Position numbers and translations under genes: made by a program. From Cristatella mucedo (taxonomy: Eukaryota; Bryozoa; Phylactolaemata; Cristatellidae): DNA of 60,000 nucleotides. Each line of letters opens with the position of its first letter. Within the stretch, counting starts at the first letter, position 1. The notes under the pieces were generated by a model. That model saw only the letters and a list, made by a program, of their open reading frames with translations. It was not told where the DNA came from and did not search any database. The DNA is taken from assembly GCA_009760855.2 (NCBI GenBank), contig WPIO01000013.1, forward strand, positions 6,507,501 through 6,567,500, in the 5' to 3' direction. Positions 36,109 through 46,848 of the stretch are shown in pieces.

Positions 36109-36664
36109 CTTCCGTTTTGGTTTTTTTCGGTTCAGGGGGCCAATTCCGGCGCAGCGTGCAGACAAAAGAGAAATTAATCAATATCCCTTCAAACGCCAGT
36201 CCTTACAATGCAGATTTCTTAAACAACTATTAGTGGCTGTTGAATGCTGCAAGGAACTGAGGTAAAAGAAAGAGTTATCAGTATTCCATCTAGTAATACC
36301 TACTAGGGAAATCGTGCTGCACCTCAGCAGCAAAAGCCCGCTCGCTACGCTGAATATCTCCATGCTTCCGGTTCCTGAATGAACCGTAGTCGATCACATG
36401 TCAGCGGATTACTGCCTACGGCAAAGGAGGTGAAGAAGAAGGCGCGAAGCTGCGGTACTCGTGCAAACTCTAAAAACCACAAACTCGTGGGTGGCGTAGT
36501 CTTCGAACCTTACCCTCGGCTACGGCCCGGTGGCATGTCAATATTTGTCAACCGTCGGTGTGTGCTGCTGCATCAGCCCGATTGCAGGCGCATATAAGTG
36601 AAGCTCGAAAATAATAAAAAAAACAGTTAATAAACTTTAGTTAAAAAATCAACAAACATTAATT
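36109..36664. other. Unclassified DNA
   Basis: No recognised feature; an AT-rich stretch lies at 36600-36660. Confidence 0.4.
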
Positions 36665-37245
36665 AAAAATAATTCAAGTCAGTATTTCGTGACGCTTGTC
36701 GGGAGCGAGTTCCAGAATGTATGAGCATACGAGTTAAAGGCACGGTCTTCGGAGGATTTGAGTTTTTTTTTTATAGAGGCACAGCCAAACGGCTTGAGTT
36801 AGAAGAGCGGGTGGTACGGTGCCTAGCTTGACTGGGAAGTAGTTGGAGTATGTAGGCTGAAGGAATCAAATGAAGAGACCTAAATGTAACCTTGAAGAAG
36901 CGAGTGCCAAAAATCTTGAAGTCGATACCCTTGTTGATGGGGAGCCAGTGCAGGTCGGTGAGGAGTGTTGTAACTTTGCAATTCCGACGTTCACGACAGA
37001 CAAGCCTAGCTGCTGAGCACGACAGACAAGCCTAGCTGCTGAGCACGACAGACAAGCCTAGCTGCTGAGCTTTGCACCAAATTGCGGGCGTTTTATTGCA
37101 CAGTCCGGAAGATGTGCAAATGATGAACGGCAGAAGTCAAGGCCGGATTTCAAACAAATGCATGGAACAACTTGGCTGTGAGACCCCCAGTCTAAGCTGG
37201 CGCGAATTTAAGCAGTGCTACGTCGCTAAAATATGGCTCAGGCTA
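36665..37245 (-). mobile_element. LINE family A, decayed fragment
   Basis: Minus-strand family A C-terminal region (GGGAGCGAGTTCCAG, GGGAGCCAGTGCAGGTCGG and CACGACAGACAAGCC blocks). No open frame survives. It carries a three-fold tandem repeat at 36992-37069. Confidence 0.75.
36992..37069. repeat. 26-bp unit in three exact tandem copies
   Basis: Units 36992-37017, 37018-37043 and 37044-37069 are identical, built from CACGACAGACAAGCCTAG plus CTGCTGAG, inside the LINE A segment that codes for the RLVCRER block. Confidence 0.97.
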
Positions 37246-37899
37246 GATCGAAGGAAGTAAAGGACTCCGCGAGAGTGAGCGATGAAGGGACTCTGTGCTA
37301 GACTAGGATTTACCAGGTAGGCCCGGAGATTCGTTGTTAATAAAAGACGCTAGAAATGTGCACTCGCTACTTGGTCGCAAGTAGCTCGATGCGTCAAAGG
37401 ACAGTCCCGTTTGTCGTTAAGGATCGCGCCAATGATGTGGCTCTCTCCAATAACTTACCAACTCGTTAATCGAGCAGCTTTGCACGCCCTGCTCGCTGGA
37501 GAAAAGATTCTGGAACTAAAAGGCATGCTTGTGCTTCTGCTGCGCGGTGCTCTGGTTAAGTTTTCGTGCGGCCATGACCCCAGAAGTGTAGAGGCAGAAT
37601 GAGGTAGTAGAGCAGAAGAGGGGCGTTAGACCAGACCCATGCATAGATCCTACTGGCTGGTGTTCATTAGTGTCTTTTTTGTGTACTTTAGCGTGCAGCC
37701 CTGAGTATGACAGTTTGCTTTTGCATGCTAGTCTGTAGGCTCGTTACTACTCATGTCGTTAAGTATTAGGTATTGATACTCTTGCAGAAAGTTTTGGGCA
37801 CGTTTTTTCTGCTGCTCGACGCCACGATCCGTCGCAGGAATCGCCATTGAAGTGTGGCCTCACCCCACATAGATTGGTTCCTGTTGTGTCGCTCCAGTG
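37246..37899. other. Unclassified DNA
   Basis: No recognised gene or repeat. Confidence 0.4.
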
Positions 37900-38850
37900 A
37901 TGGCCGCCCGAAATCCGGGCGTCCTGTTCCAAAACGACTTTTCATTACATAAGCACATTACCTTCACTGTCAAGTCGGCTTACTTTCAACTAAGGAGCAT
38001 CGCCAAAATCAGGATCTGCTAAGATAAAAGTACTACAGCTAAGCTAGCTCACCAGTTTGTGGTATCGTGCCTAGGTTATTCCATTCCCTTTATTCAGGAT
38101 TCTTGGCATATGCCCTTAATCCTCTCAAACTGGTGAACAGCTCTGCAGGGCTTCGTCTCTGGTATGTCGTCAACGGCGTAGCAGCCAGATCAGGCCACTT
38201 TTGCCTGACAGCTTCACTGGCTCCCTATCAAGTATTGAATCGACTTCGAGATCCTCTTTCTAGCTTACTGGTCGCTTCGCTAGCTCGCATCAGCTTGCAT
38301 CAGTCCATGCACCAGTCCAGCATGCACCAGTCCAGCATGCACCAGTCCAGCATGCACCAGTCCAGCATGCTCCTCCAGCACACTCCTTCCGCGCGCTCTC
38401 GCACAGCACACACAGTTCGGCTTCTCCAGTCGTCTCACCGTTCCTTGTCGCACTGACTGGAAATATTTTGGTGATCGGGCCTTCAGTTCTAAAGTACGAA
38501 AAGTCTGGAGCTCGCCTCTGGCTTTAATCATCAACCACTTTCAGAGTTTGCATCCTTTTAAGTCTCAGATATAGAAGCACCTGTTCCGCTCAGCTTTCCC
38601 TGAGCCCCAGCGAACTTATTCTTTTTGTTCCTACGAGCTTTGCGCGCTTTTTCGCGATTGCTTCAGTCCATATTATCAACCAGGGGTCCAATATTTAAAA
38701 GCGGCCGCATGCTTCTTTGCGAGTACGATTTGCATGCTTGTCTAAGCATGCTAACTTTCATGTCATTAGCCCTTGGCTGTTGCTTAACTTAGAGCGAGTC
38801 ATAAAGCACCTGGAAAGAGATTTGGGGTTCTCACAGGGCGCTATAGAGAG
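37900..38850 (+). mobile_element. LINE family A, decayed plus-strand copy
   Basis: Readable blocks: NPGVLFQNDFSL-like (37905), KLAHQFVVSCL (38040), the APYQVLNRLRDPL region, and at about 38790-38850 the terminal hairpin block (AAAGCACCTGGAAAGAG with GGGCGCTATAG). An internal 15-bp minisatellite lies at about 38300-38375. Confidence 0.7.
38300..38375. repeat. 15-bp tandem repeat
   Basis: Four to five copies of CATGCACCAGTCCAG, keeping frame and giving repeated MHQSS in the overlapping reading frame. Confidence 0.93.
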
Positions 38851-38969
38851 AAGCCCATCGCGGGCCAAAATCGAAGCTCTACATAAACGTAATACGTTTC
38901 AAGCCACTCAGTATGCATGCATCTCAGGAAATAGGCTAGCGGGGAATGCACTCGTACAAGATACACCGT

Positions 38970-40970
38970 CCATATTAAAAAATGTCGCCGCCGGGCGGAC
39001 ACTCGGCGCCGGCACTGGACATGCACCGGGCACTCGCCTGCTCTCCACTCGTCTGCAAGCGCGAGCGTCTATTTATGCATCGCGTCGGGAAACCGGACAC
39101 AATGGCGCACATTAATTCGATATACGCGGTTCCTATAAAAAGCGCCGAATCTGGTCTCCGGAGGCGCGTAAGCACGGTGCTCGAGTCCTAGTCCGGGCGG
39201 TGAGGTCGCGACCCCTGGACTAAGCTGCAACCGCGTCCGACCTCGCTCGAGAACCGGCTCGGCGACTAGCGGCCGACCCGACGCGTCCATGACGACGCGG
39301 CAGTCGGCAAATCTAGCGCGAAAGGTCGTGAGAGAGGTCGGGCGGCAGAGGAAGCGCGCCCCGAAGGAAGCAGTGGCCGCCGCCCGACCGTCCGAGCGTC
39401 GGGTCGCGGCAGCCGAGCAGCGGCGGCCTCGAGACGGCGCTCGCTCGGCCGGCGACAGCGGGCGCCGTGACTTCTGCACCGATAGTCACTTGCGCCGATT
39501 GTGCTTGCTCGCTGGAGCTAATCGGGTATTAAGGCCCCTAATCAATAGGGCGGCGAGGGTGCGTTTCACGCGCCCTCGCGCCGAGCGATCGCTACGAACG
39601 CTCGGGCGTTGTTTCTGCTACAAGTGGCTCCAAAGGCGCTTATTCAGCGGCCGCCGCCGCCCGTCGCGCCGCTGCCCGAGGCAGTTGTGCGTTTTTTCGA
39701 GCGCGGCGACGCTCGCTCAGTGGACCGCCAGACGTCGCTCCACCCCCCCCCCGAGAAAGCGGCGGCGCGCCCCCTCCGCTCTCGTCCGTTGCTCTCTCTC
39801 TCTCTCTCACGGCTCCGCTCGGCTCTGCGCCGATAGGCGGCGGCCTGCTCTCTGCAGAGCGTCACCTACGAACGCTGGCGGCGGCTAGGTGAGCGGCGGC
39901 TGAGAGCGCCGAGGCGGGCGGCGCTCTCAGCATCCGGCGTGCTGAGAGCGCCGCCGCTCGTCCGTCGCGAGCGCTCGCGTGCAGGCGGCCAGGCATGGCG
40001 GCGGCGACGGTGGCGGCTACCGCGCCGTTGGTGGCGTCCGTTCGACTGCCTGGGCTGCACGTCCCTAGTCACTTGGCGGTCGGAGCGAAGCGCAGCGTCA
40101 GCAGTCGCCGTCCCCGCTTGCCGCAGCGTTTCGGTCGTCGAGTTTCGCTCGACTTGCGCCCGGATCGAGGCCTGACCGGTCCACCCGCCCGCCCGCAGAG
40201 CAGCGCGCACAGACGGCTATGCATTCGCCCTTCTACCTACCATCTGTCGCCTTCCCGAAACGTCTTCCGCGACGCCCGCGCGCGCACAGGATGGCGCGAA
40301 CGAGTCTGCTGGCCCGCTTTCCCTGACAGAGCGAGCTGTCGCGCGCGCCCTGCCTGCTACGAAGAGCCCGCCGTCCCGTCCTCACGCGGGTGCACGACAA
40401 CCGCCCTTCGCCGAGGACGCACGCCGCGCAGACGCTGACGCTCAGCAGAGTTGAGCCCGCTCGCGAGCGCGCACCTGGGCGCTCGGCTCTGTGATCGCAC
40501 TCGTTGCCCTCCCTCTCACGTCGCTGCATTCCACGCCCCCCCCCCCGCAGTGGACGGTCGAGGCGACAGCCGGCGCAGCGGGGAGGGGGTAGGGAGGAAG
40601 GGAGGGAGGAGGGAGGAAGGGAGGGAGGAGGCTCGAGGCACCGGCTGCAGCGGCGTAAGCCGGCGCCTCGGCGCCGTCGCGCACGCGTGCGTAGGAGCCA
40701 ACCCGCAGCGATCGATGGCAAACGCAGAGACGGACGGCGCCACGGGGGTCGGCGGCCGCCGCCGAACGTCGGGCAGGGAGGCCGTATTGGCACGACGGTC
40801 TTATTGTAGGGATCTCTACTCTTCCGGCGTCGTCGCTTTTTTTGCAAATTTGTTTGTACCCGCGTACAGAACGCGGTTGGTTGGCTGCTGCCGGCTGCCA
40901 AAGGCGGATCTTTCGCTACAGTACAGCGAAATTACCGAACGTCCGAATTGCTAATTACGGGCAAAACGAT
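38970..40970. other. CpG island without a recognised gene
   Basis: Strongly GC- and CpG-rich sequence. A TATAAAAA at 39134-39141 on the plus strand marks a possible promoter at its left edge. Long frames on both strands are arginine/proline/alanine-rich low-complexity products of composition and are not called as genes. It could be a promoter and 5' exon of a neighbouring gene outside what I can recognise. Confidence 0.6.
39899..39955. repeat. Three alternating arms forming two competing hairpins
   Basis: Arms 39899-39911 and 39919-39931 pair perfectly (13 bp, 7-nt loop). Arms 39917-39932 and 39940-39955 also pair perfectly (16 bp, 7-nt loop). The middle arm is shared, so only one can form at a time. 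Confidence 0.95.
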
Positions 40971-40974
40971 TGTT

Positions 40975-41250
40975 GATCGAAAATTGGAATGCGTAGCCCT
41001 CCAAATTGGCTCGGCCAGCATATTTCCTGTTGACTCAGCACGGAATCTTGGTGTGCTTTTCAAAAATGATTTTTCACTAAAATCCAGCACGTAAGCTCCG
41101 AAGTCAACTCAGCGTACTTCTACCCAGATGACGTTGCGAACAATTCGGCCTTCCGCGGATAAGAACGCGACAGCCAAGCTGTTGGCCCATGCATTCGTAC
41201 CATCCCGACTAGACTTCTGCAATCCGCAGCTTGTAAATATTCTCGCCTGT
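40975..41250 (+). mobile_element. LINE family A, RT fragment
   Basis: Plus strand: LQIGSASIFPVDSARNLGVL, then a broken SLD..ST.. region, then TAKLLAHAFVPSRLDFCNP. Truncated at both ends; it sits between the CpG island and a SINE. Confidence 0.85.
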
Positions 41251-41389
41251 GCGATGACACGCTTGGCATTCTGAGTAGCCCCTCACCCACCCACCCCCCC
41301 CCCGGGATGATTAAGCTCTCGGCGGGAATACGAGGGGGCTCGCATTGCGTCTCTGCCGCCTTTGGCGGCATATATAGAAATAAAAACAT
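41251..41389. other. Spacer
   Basis: A C-rich run at about 41285-41303; otherwise nothing recognised. Confidence 0.3.
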
Positions 41390-41565
41390 TTGCTGATTTA
41401 AAAGCCTCATTTGTAAAGCGATAGAAGTGCCTTCGCAGCTATAATCGCCGCTTGCAGTTGGCTATACAGGATCGCCGCCTGCTGGCAGGATTGGAACCCA
41501 CGACCTCGTTAATGAAGAGCGAGTACCTGACCTCCTGGCGCCTATTGTGGCCCTTAATTCTCGCT
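41390..41565 (-). mobile_element. tRNA-derived SINE
   Basis: Minus strand: terminal GCTGATTTAAAAGCCTCAT block, body with CCGCTTGCAGTTGGC, B box (GTGGGTTCCAATCC) and A box near 41530-41550. Confidence 0.85.
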
Positions 41566-42058
41566 CTCGCGCGCCGGAGTTCGGCCGCACGTTCAGACAA
41601 ACTGCGAGCGACTCGTCGTCGCCGTCGCCAGGAAATTGTAGCGCCGCAAACTTGACGCTTCCGCTTTCCGGGATTTCGCGCCAAGTGTCCGATCTCGGCT
41701 CTGGGTTCTCGGGTTGCTGCCGCATTTGGCTTCAGGCATTACTGGCTCTTCTCTGACCTCTGACCTTGGCCTTGACTCATATGAAGGCGTAGCTACTGAT
41801 GAGCGCGCAGCGGGCGTCCTCGGCGGAAGTGTGTGCCACTCCGACTCCTGCATTTCTTAGTTGAATGGTTTTCCACAAGTGCTCAAACCTCAGCCGACCT
41901 GAGCTTTTGCCGCGTTTAGAACACGCACGCATACGTACCGTAAACAGGTCTGTATGTGCGCGCGTATATACATCTTTATATTTAAACTGTTTCATGCATT
42001 CATATGTATAAATCGTTCGCGCGAGTAGAGATATGCCTATTTTCAGAATTATGTATGC
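41566..42058. other. Unclassified DNA
   Basis: GC-rich to about 41860, AT-richer afterwards. No protein or transposon recognised. Confidence 0.35.
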
Positions 42059-42235
42059 ATACCCCTAGGTCTCAACCCAGAAGTAAGGTACTCGCTCTTC
42101 ACGATCCAAAATAAAAAATAGAACATAATTAATTTCTACAGCATCCTAAGTGAACTTAATCTCTATTCAAACGCTTCGCATATGCCGCGAGACTTGAGCC
42201 CACGACCTTGGTCGTCATATACATTCATCTTGACC
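42059..42235. mobile_element. SINE head fragments in opposite orientation
   Basis: A plus-strand A-box region (CTCAACCCAGAAGTAAGG) at about 42070-42105 is followed at about 42175-42230 by a minus-strand B-box-like region (GTGGGCTCAAGTC) with the CATATGC motif also seen at 48.4 kb. Between them is an AT-rich LINE-tail-like block. Confidence 0.6.
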
Positions 42236-42409
42236 TCCTCGGTCGTCGCAAAGTCAAGACTGAGCGTGCTGCAAGCGACTTGGGCGCTCGGCCCGAACGT
42301 CGCCTGCCAGCCTGGCCCGCGGTAAGCGGTCGGCATGTCGCGCGCTGACATGGCTTCAATGAGAAGCGCTCCGCCGCCTTCTCAAACCGCTAGCTGCACT
42401 TATATTCGA

Positions 42410-42560
42410 GAGATACGGCTAGCTGATTTCAGAAACCTCATTTGCATAGAGGCATAAGAGCCTGACCGGCAGTAGCGGAGCCGAGAGCTTTCCTCGCCGC
42501 GCTGGTTTAGCCCAGAGGATAAGGTGCTCGCCTCGTACCAAGAGGATAGCAGATTAGTGT
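42410..42560. mobile_element. SINE body (minus) joined to SINE head (plus)
   Basis: The minus-strand body at about 42418-42505 (GCTGATTTCAGAAACCTC) meets a plus-strand head at about 42505-42545 (GGTTTAGCCCAGAGGATAAG). This looks like two adjacent partial copies. Confidence 0.6.
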
Positions 42561-42998
42561 TGAGGAAACAGCCTCGAAAACGGATGCAGCTTGGCGGCCA
42601 GCTAATAGGGCGGCGCCGTTTGTTCACTCAGCAATGTCAGATCCGCTACGGGCACAGGGTTCATAGCAGGCCGTTCAACATGATCGCCTGCGTATGTTTA
42701 TATTTACGTCAATTGGACGTGCTTTAGCTATCTTTTTAGCTTAGGGTTTCTGAAACGATGCCGGCCGGCCATGTTCGCTGTTACGGTAAGTGGCTGCGCG
42801 TAGCGCTCGCTGAGGCCAATGGAAAAGGCACGCAAGGTCGCGCAGCAGACGATTGGACGCACTCTTCGGCTACGCATGCGAGACGCCGCAGTCAGCTGCG
42901 CGGCTCCGCGGCGGCGTGCGGCCGTGTGGCGGCGGCGGCGGCGGCAGCGGCGGCAGCGGCGGCAGCTGTGGCTGCGGAAGAGGTCTGGCCAAGCGTGA

Positions 42999-43031
<33 letters not shown>

Positions 43032-43216
43032 TTGCTGCGGTTTGGCACGGCCTCCGCGGCTTGCGTGCGCAATCCGCTCGCGAGTCCTTCGACTCGTCGA
43101 ATCGCTCGTCTCAGCGTTAGGAGCTGCGACGCGCTTGCCTCCGGCGGTTGCGACTCGAGCGAGCGCGCGCGCTCCCTCGCTCCGCCTACTCGGAACGAGC
43201 GGAACGCGAATGCCCG

Positions 43217-43224
43217 TGACGTCA
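43217..43224. promoter_or_regulatory. Consensus cAMP response element
   Basis: The palindrome TGACGTCA sits in the receptor's upstream island, 1.37 kb before the ATG. CREB/ATF family proteins bind this site. Role here is inferred from position only. Confidence 0.45.
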
Positions 43225-43369
43225 CCGCCGCCGCCGCCGCCGCCGCCTACGCCGCTGCCGTAGCCGCGGCGGCGCTCGTAGAGCTCGTTCGATGCCGGCG
43301 GCGGCCTCCGCGCGCCGCCGCTTCCTCGCCCGCCGGTCGCTTTACGCGCCGTCGCTCGTCGTGTGCGGC

Positions 43370-43401
43370 GGCGCAGGCCTCCGCTACCGGAGGCCTGCGC
43401 C
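43370..43401. repeat. GC-rich hairpin, 14-bp perfect stem, 4-nt loop
   Basis: Left arm 43370-43383 and right arm 43388-43401 pair perfectly around CTAC. Pairing continues outward (43369/43402, then a G-T, then two more pairs) to about 18 bp. Confidence 0.95.
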
Positions 43402-43447
43402 GTCGGAAGCGCTGAGTCGACGGTGCGCACGTCATCGGGGGCGTGAC

Positions 43448-43640
43448 GCTATAATTAGTAACTCGCGGCCCCGGGTCGCCGCTAGAGAAGGAGACGTGGC
43501 CGCAGCCGCGATTGGACTCGGCGCGGAGGTGGCGCGACGGCGTCTTCTGGAGCGGAGCCCCTCCCCCTCCCCGCAGCGCGAGCGCCCTAACCGCGTAGCC
43601 TGTGAATGACAATTAAACGAGCGACTGTAGCTATAATTAG
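43448..43640. promoter_or_regulatory. Two copies of GCTATAATTAG in a GC-rich island
   Basis: Copies at 43448-43458 and 43630-43640, 182 bp apart. Each contains TAATTA, the homeodomain core. They stand out in the surrounding very GC-rich sequence. Confidence 0.4.
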
Positions 43641-43924
43641 AGCGCCGCGCCTTTAATGAGCCGTGTAACGATGGAGTGCGCGGCTATCGGTCCCGGGCTT
43701 CGCTTCGACGAGCTCTTTAACTTTCTCAAAGAATTATCGACGATTCGATTAGCAACACTTTTAAGAAGAGCGCGCGCGTGCCATTTTAGCTCGAGCATCC
43801 CTTCTATTTGCGTCCAGAGGCCGCTCGCTCCGGCGGCGTCGGGCGAGAGATGCGGCGGCGACGCGTCGCCGCCGCCGTCGCCGTCGCAGCCGATCGACTC
43901 CGACTGTATGCTTCGAGCGCTCTC

Positions 43925-43967
43925 GGGACAGTCAGCGCAGACGCCGCGCGTCCGCGCTGACTGTCCC
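43925..43967. repeat. GC-rich hairpin, 14-bp perfect stem
   Basis: Left arm 43925-43938 (GGGACAGTCAGCGC) pairs with 43954-43967. After one mismatch, GACG/CGTC extends the stem inward. Confidence 0.95.
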
Positions 43968-44594
43968 AAGAGCTCGCACAAAAGCCCGCGGGACATCGCG
44001 CGGGCAGACGAGCTGGCGGCGACTTGAGAGCAGCGAGCGAGCGCGGCGGCGGCAGCGGCGGCGGCGGCGGCGTTCGCCCCGTGATCAATACGACTGCGGC
44101 TGACGCGCGCGCGCGCTCCGCTCCGCTCTGCTCTGCTTAGGAAGCCGAGCGAAAGCCATGCCCTCCGATCGTAGCGAGGAGAAGCTCCGCTGCGCAGTGA
44201 GCAGCAGCGCTCGCCGGCCGCTTCGCGCCAAGACGACCAAGTTCAAGGTACGGCTACCGCATCGCAGCCGGCTCGCTCGCTCGCGCACGAATGTCGCCGC
44301 CGCCGGCCGCCGTGACCGGAGCCTGCGGCAGCAGCGGCGGCGGCCTCGTCGAGTGCCCGCGGCCACCGCCGGCCGAGTGGCGCGCTCGAACGCTCGCTCT
44401 CTTTCCCTCTTTCCAAAAAGTCTCTCGTCGCCCTTTTTCCAGAGACGCGTCGTTGGCCTCCGCCGCGTGGCGATCGCGCGCGCTTTGTCGTCGTCGGCAC
44501 CGCCGCCGCCGCCTGTCGCGCCGTCTTCGTCGCCCTAGCGGCGCCGACGCCGACGCGTCTGGCCGTTGACGTCGCTGCGGCCTCGTCGGGTCAC

Positions 44595-45359
44595 ATGCTG
44601 CTGTCGGCATGTGCAGCGCTTGACGGCAGCTACGGCGGCGGCGGCGGCGGCGGCGATCGCACGGCCGCTCCCGAGCGGCAGCCCTTCGCCGACTGGACGA
44701 CGCTCGACGGCGGCGTCGGCTCGTGGCCGCCGCCGGCGCCAGCGGCGGGGGCCACCGCCGCGGCCACGGACGCCGAGGCCGCCGCCGCCGCCGCGGCGGC
44801 CTTCTCTGCGGGCCGAGCGGCGGCGCTCGGTACGCTGCTCGTCCTTATCGTCTTCCTGTCGGCGGCCGGCAACGGCCTGGTGTGCCTGGCGATAGCGAGG
44901 GACCGTAGGCTGCGTAAGACGGGCAACCTGTTCCTCGTCTCGCTCGCCGCGGCCGACCTGATCGTGTCGTGCCTCGTCATGCCGTTCGCGGTCGTCAACG
45001 ACCTGCTCGGCCGCTGGCCATTCGCCGAGCGGCTCTGCACGGCCTGGATCTCGCTCGACGTCCTGTCCACCACCGCCTCCATCCTGCACCTGTGCGCCAT
45101 CAGCCTCGACCGCTACGCGCACATGCTGGTCCCGTTCAAGTACGAGACGTGGATGACGAGCGCGCGGTGCGCCTCTCTGATTGGCGTCACGTGGCTCGCC
45201 GCTCTGCTCATCTCCGTCGTGCCCATCAACCTGGGCTGGCACTTGAGCGACGAGCGGCTGTCCACAGCCACTGCCGCTGCCGGCTCGAGCGGCGGAGCGG
45301 CGGCGGCGGCCTCGGGTCACGCCGCGAGCGGCACGAACTTGAGCGCCCCTGACGTCACA

Positions 45360-45391
<32 letters not shown>

Positions 45392-46069
45392 GACGGAGGC
45401 ACCCGGCGAGTTCTTGATGTGCGCGTTCGACGTCAACCCGACGTACGCCATCGTGTCGTCGGCCGTAAGCTTTTACATACCGTGTGCGGTGATGCTCAGC
45501 ATATACGGGAAAATGTACGGCCTGGCGCGACGGCAGGTGAAGAAGATAAAGTCGACGAAATGGACCCAGCCGCTTGGCTTCGTCGGCGCTCGCCTAGCCG
45601 TCGCCGCCGCCTCCGACCCCGCGAAGGGGGGAGCGCGCAGCCCGGCATCGTCGCTGTCAATGCACTCTCGCAAGGCGGGCGCGGCGGCGGCGCTGAGAGA
45701 GAACAAGGCCCTGTTCACTCTCGGCGTCATCCTCGGTGCGTTCCTCGTGTCGTGGTCGCCCTTCTTCGCCGTGAACGTGGCGCACGCGCTCTGCCGCTGC
45801 GTTCCGCCCGAGCTCTTCCAGACGTTCGTCTGGCTCGGCTACTTCAACTCGGCACAAAATCCCATCATCTACAGCATCTTCAACGTCGACTTTCGCAACT
45901 CGTTCGCTCGCACGCTGCGCTGCCGGCGCCGAAGCGCCGGCGCCGACGCCGGCGCCGGCAGCGGTCGCGAGGTGCAGCGGCCGACGGGGCAGGCGGCGGC
46001 GGCGGCAGCGGCGACGACGCCCGAGCCGGGTACGCCGCCGCCGCCGGATGCCGCTCTGCGGCCGCTGCT

Positions 46070-46102
<33 letters not shown>

Positions 46103-46181
46103 CCGCCGCGTCGAGCGGCATGTCGCTTTGGACGTCGAGACCTCTGGCAGCGCGTCGGCCGCGCCGTCGCCGAGCGCTTAG
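44595..46181 (+). CDS. D1-like dopamine receptor (invertebrate Dop1 type), intronless
   Basis: A 528-residue class A GPCR expected at the plasma membrane, binding dopamine and raising cAMP through Gs. TM1 78-101 with GN92-93; D121 (2.50); C148 (3.25) pairing with C276 in loop 2; D155 (3.32), the amine anchor; DRY 172-174; TM5 serines S288, S289 and S292 at the catechol positions; TM6 SWSPFF 386-391 (usual CWxPFF has Cys); TM7 NPIIY 422-426; C443 a likely palmitoyl site. Segments CAISLDRY, NPTYAIVSS, SFYIPC and NPIIYSIFN fit insect-type Dop1R1 best; a beta-like octopamine receptor is the alternative. Oddities: Ala/Gly-rich N terminus without a glycosylation sequon; a 50-residue loop 2 with poly-Ala and one sequon (NLS 248-250); Gly/Ala-rich tail. 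The frame is open upstream of this first ATG. Confidence 0.9.
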
Positions 46182-46183
46182 GA

Positions 46184-46189
46184 AATAAA
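46184..46189 (+). terminator. Polyadenylation signal AATAAA, 3 nt past the stop
   Basis: AATAAA at 46184-46189 almost overlaps the receptor stop codon. A second AATAAA at 46527-46532 would give a 3' UTR of about 370 nt and looks the more useful site. Confidence 0.4.
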
Positions 46190-46526
46190 TGGAAGTCGGT
46201 CGCAATTCGCCGCCGCCGCCGCCCGGCGGCACGAGCTCTCCGCTCTGCGGTCACCTGCGGCGCGGAGCTCCGCTCTGGCGGCGGGCCTTCTTCTTCGTCG
46301 TCGCAGAGTCGCTCGCTCGCGTCGTCGTCGCAGAGTCGTCTCGCGTCGTCGCAGAGTCGCTCGCTCGCTCGTTCGTTCGTTGGCGTTTCTCTTGCGCGCC
46401 GCGCATTCGCGAGGTCGCTTTGCTGTGCGAAACGACCACGCGCCAACGTTGCGACAAATTGTTTTTATTGCCTTGGAGCCGCCAGCCGGCCGTCGTCCAG
46501 CTTTTCGATAACCGGAGAGATTCCTC

Positions 46527-46532
46527 AATAAA
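46527..46532 (+). terminator. Polyadenylation signal AATAAA, distal
   Basis: Second candidate signal for the receptor transcript, about 345 nt past the stop, still in GC-rich sequence. No T-rich downstream element is obvious. Confidence 0.4.
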
Positions 46533-46848
46533 TTCATTAGGACAGCTGCTTGCCGCACCGCCGGCTGGGCCACCGCAGCCGATCGACGGGCTCGCCGCCG
46601 GTCGCTCGGCCGCCGGCGGTCGTGGCGGCTCTCACTAGAGGAACGGCAGCACGCGCGGCATCGGTTCGCGCCACTGGGAGTGCGCCGCCAGAGAGGGGGC
46701 TGGGCAGCTAGGTCGGCCGAGCAGTGGAGCCGATGCCGCTCGGGCCAGCCACGCCGGGGCCTCCGCCGCGCCGCCGGAATCCGGCCTCAGGCGCAGGATG
46801 TCACAGTAGGTGTGCCGCAGTTCGAAAGTGCAGAGCGGGCCCGATCAT

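Larger units (their letters stand above)
42740..44594. promoter_or_regulatory. CpG island upstream of the dopamine receptor
   Basis: GC- and CpG-rich flank leading into the receptor ORF, containing a consensus CRE, two copies of GCTATAATTAG, a (CTGG)n run at about 43000-43030, GGC/GCC trinucleotide runs and two strong hairpins. It is the natural place for the receptor promoter and 5' UTR; no TATA box is obvious. Long frames here are low-complexity. Confidence 0.6.

Noticed and set aside
39289-40954. Several frames of 100-220 codons in the 39-41 kb island
   Set aside because: Overlapping in many frames on both strands, Arg/Pro/Ala-rich, no motif; expected from GC-rich DNA poor in stop codons.
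42728-44538. Overlapping Ala/Gly/Arg-rich frames upstream of the receptor
   Set aside because: Compositional artefacts of GGC/GCC repeats; no consistent coding frame except the possible small exon noted separately.
45347-45360. CRE-like TGACGTCA inside the receptor coding sequence
   Set aside because: Falls within coding DNA for loop 2 and is more simply explained by codon choice.
45419-46531. 370-codon plus frame and minus frames over the receptor
   Set aside because: Shadows of the receptor frame, dominated by Arg and Ala runs.
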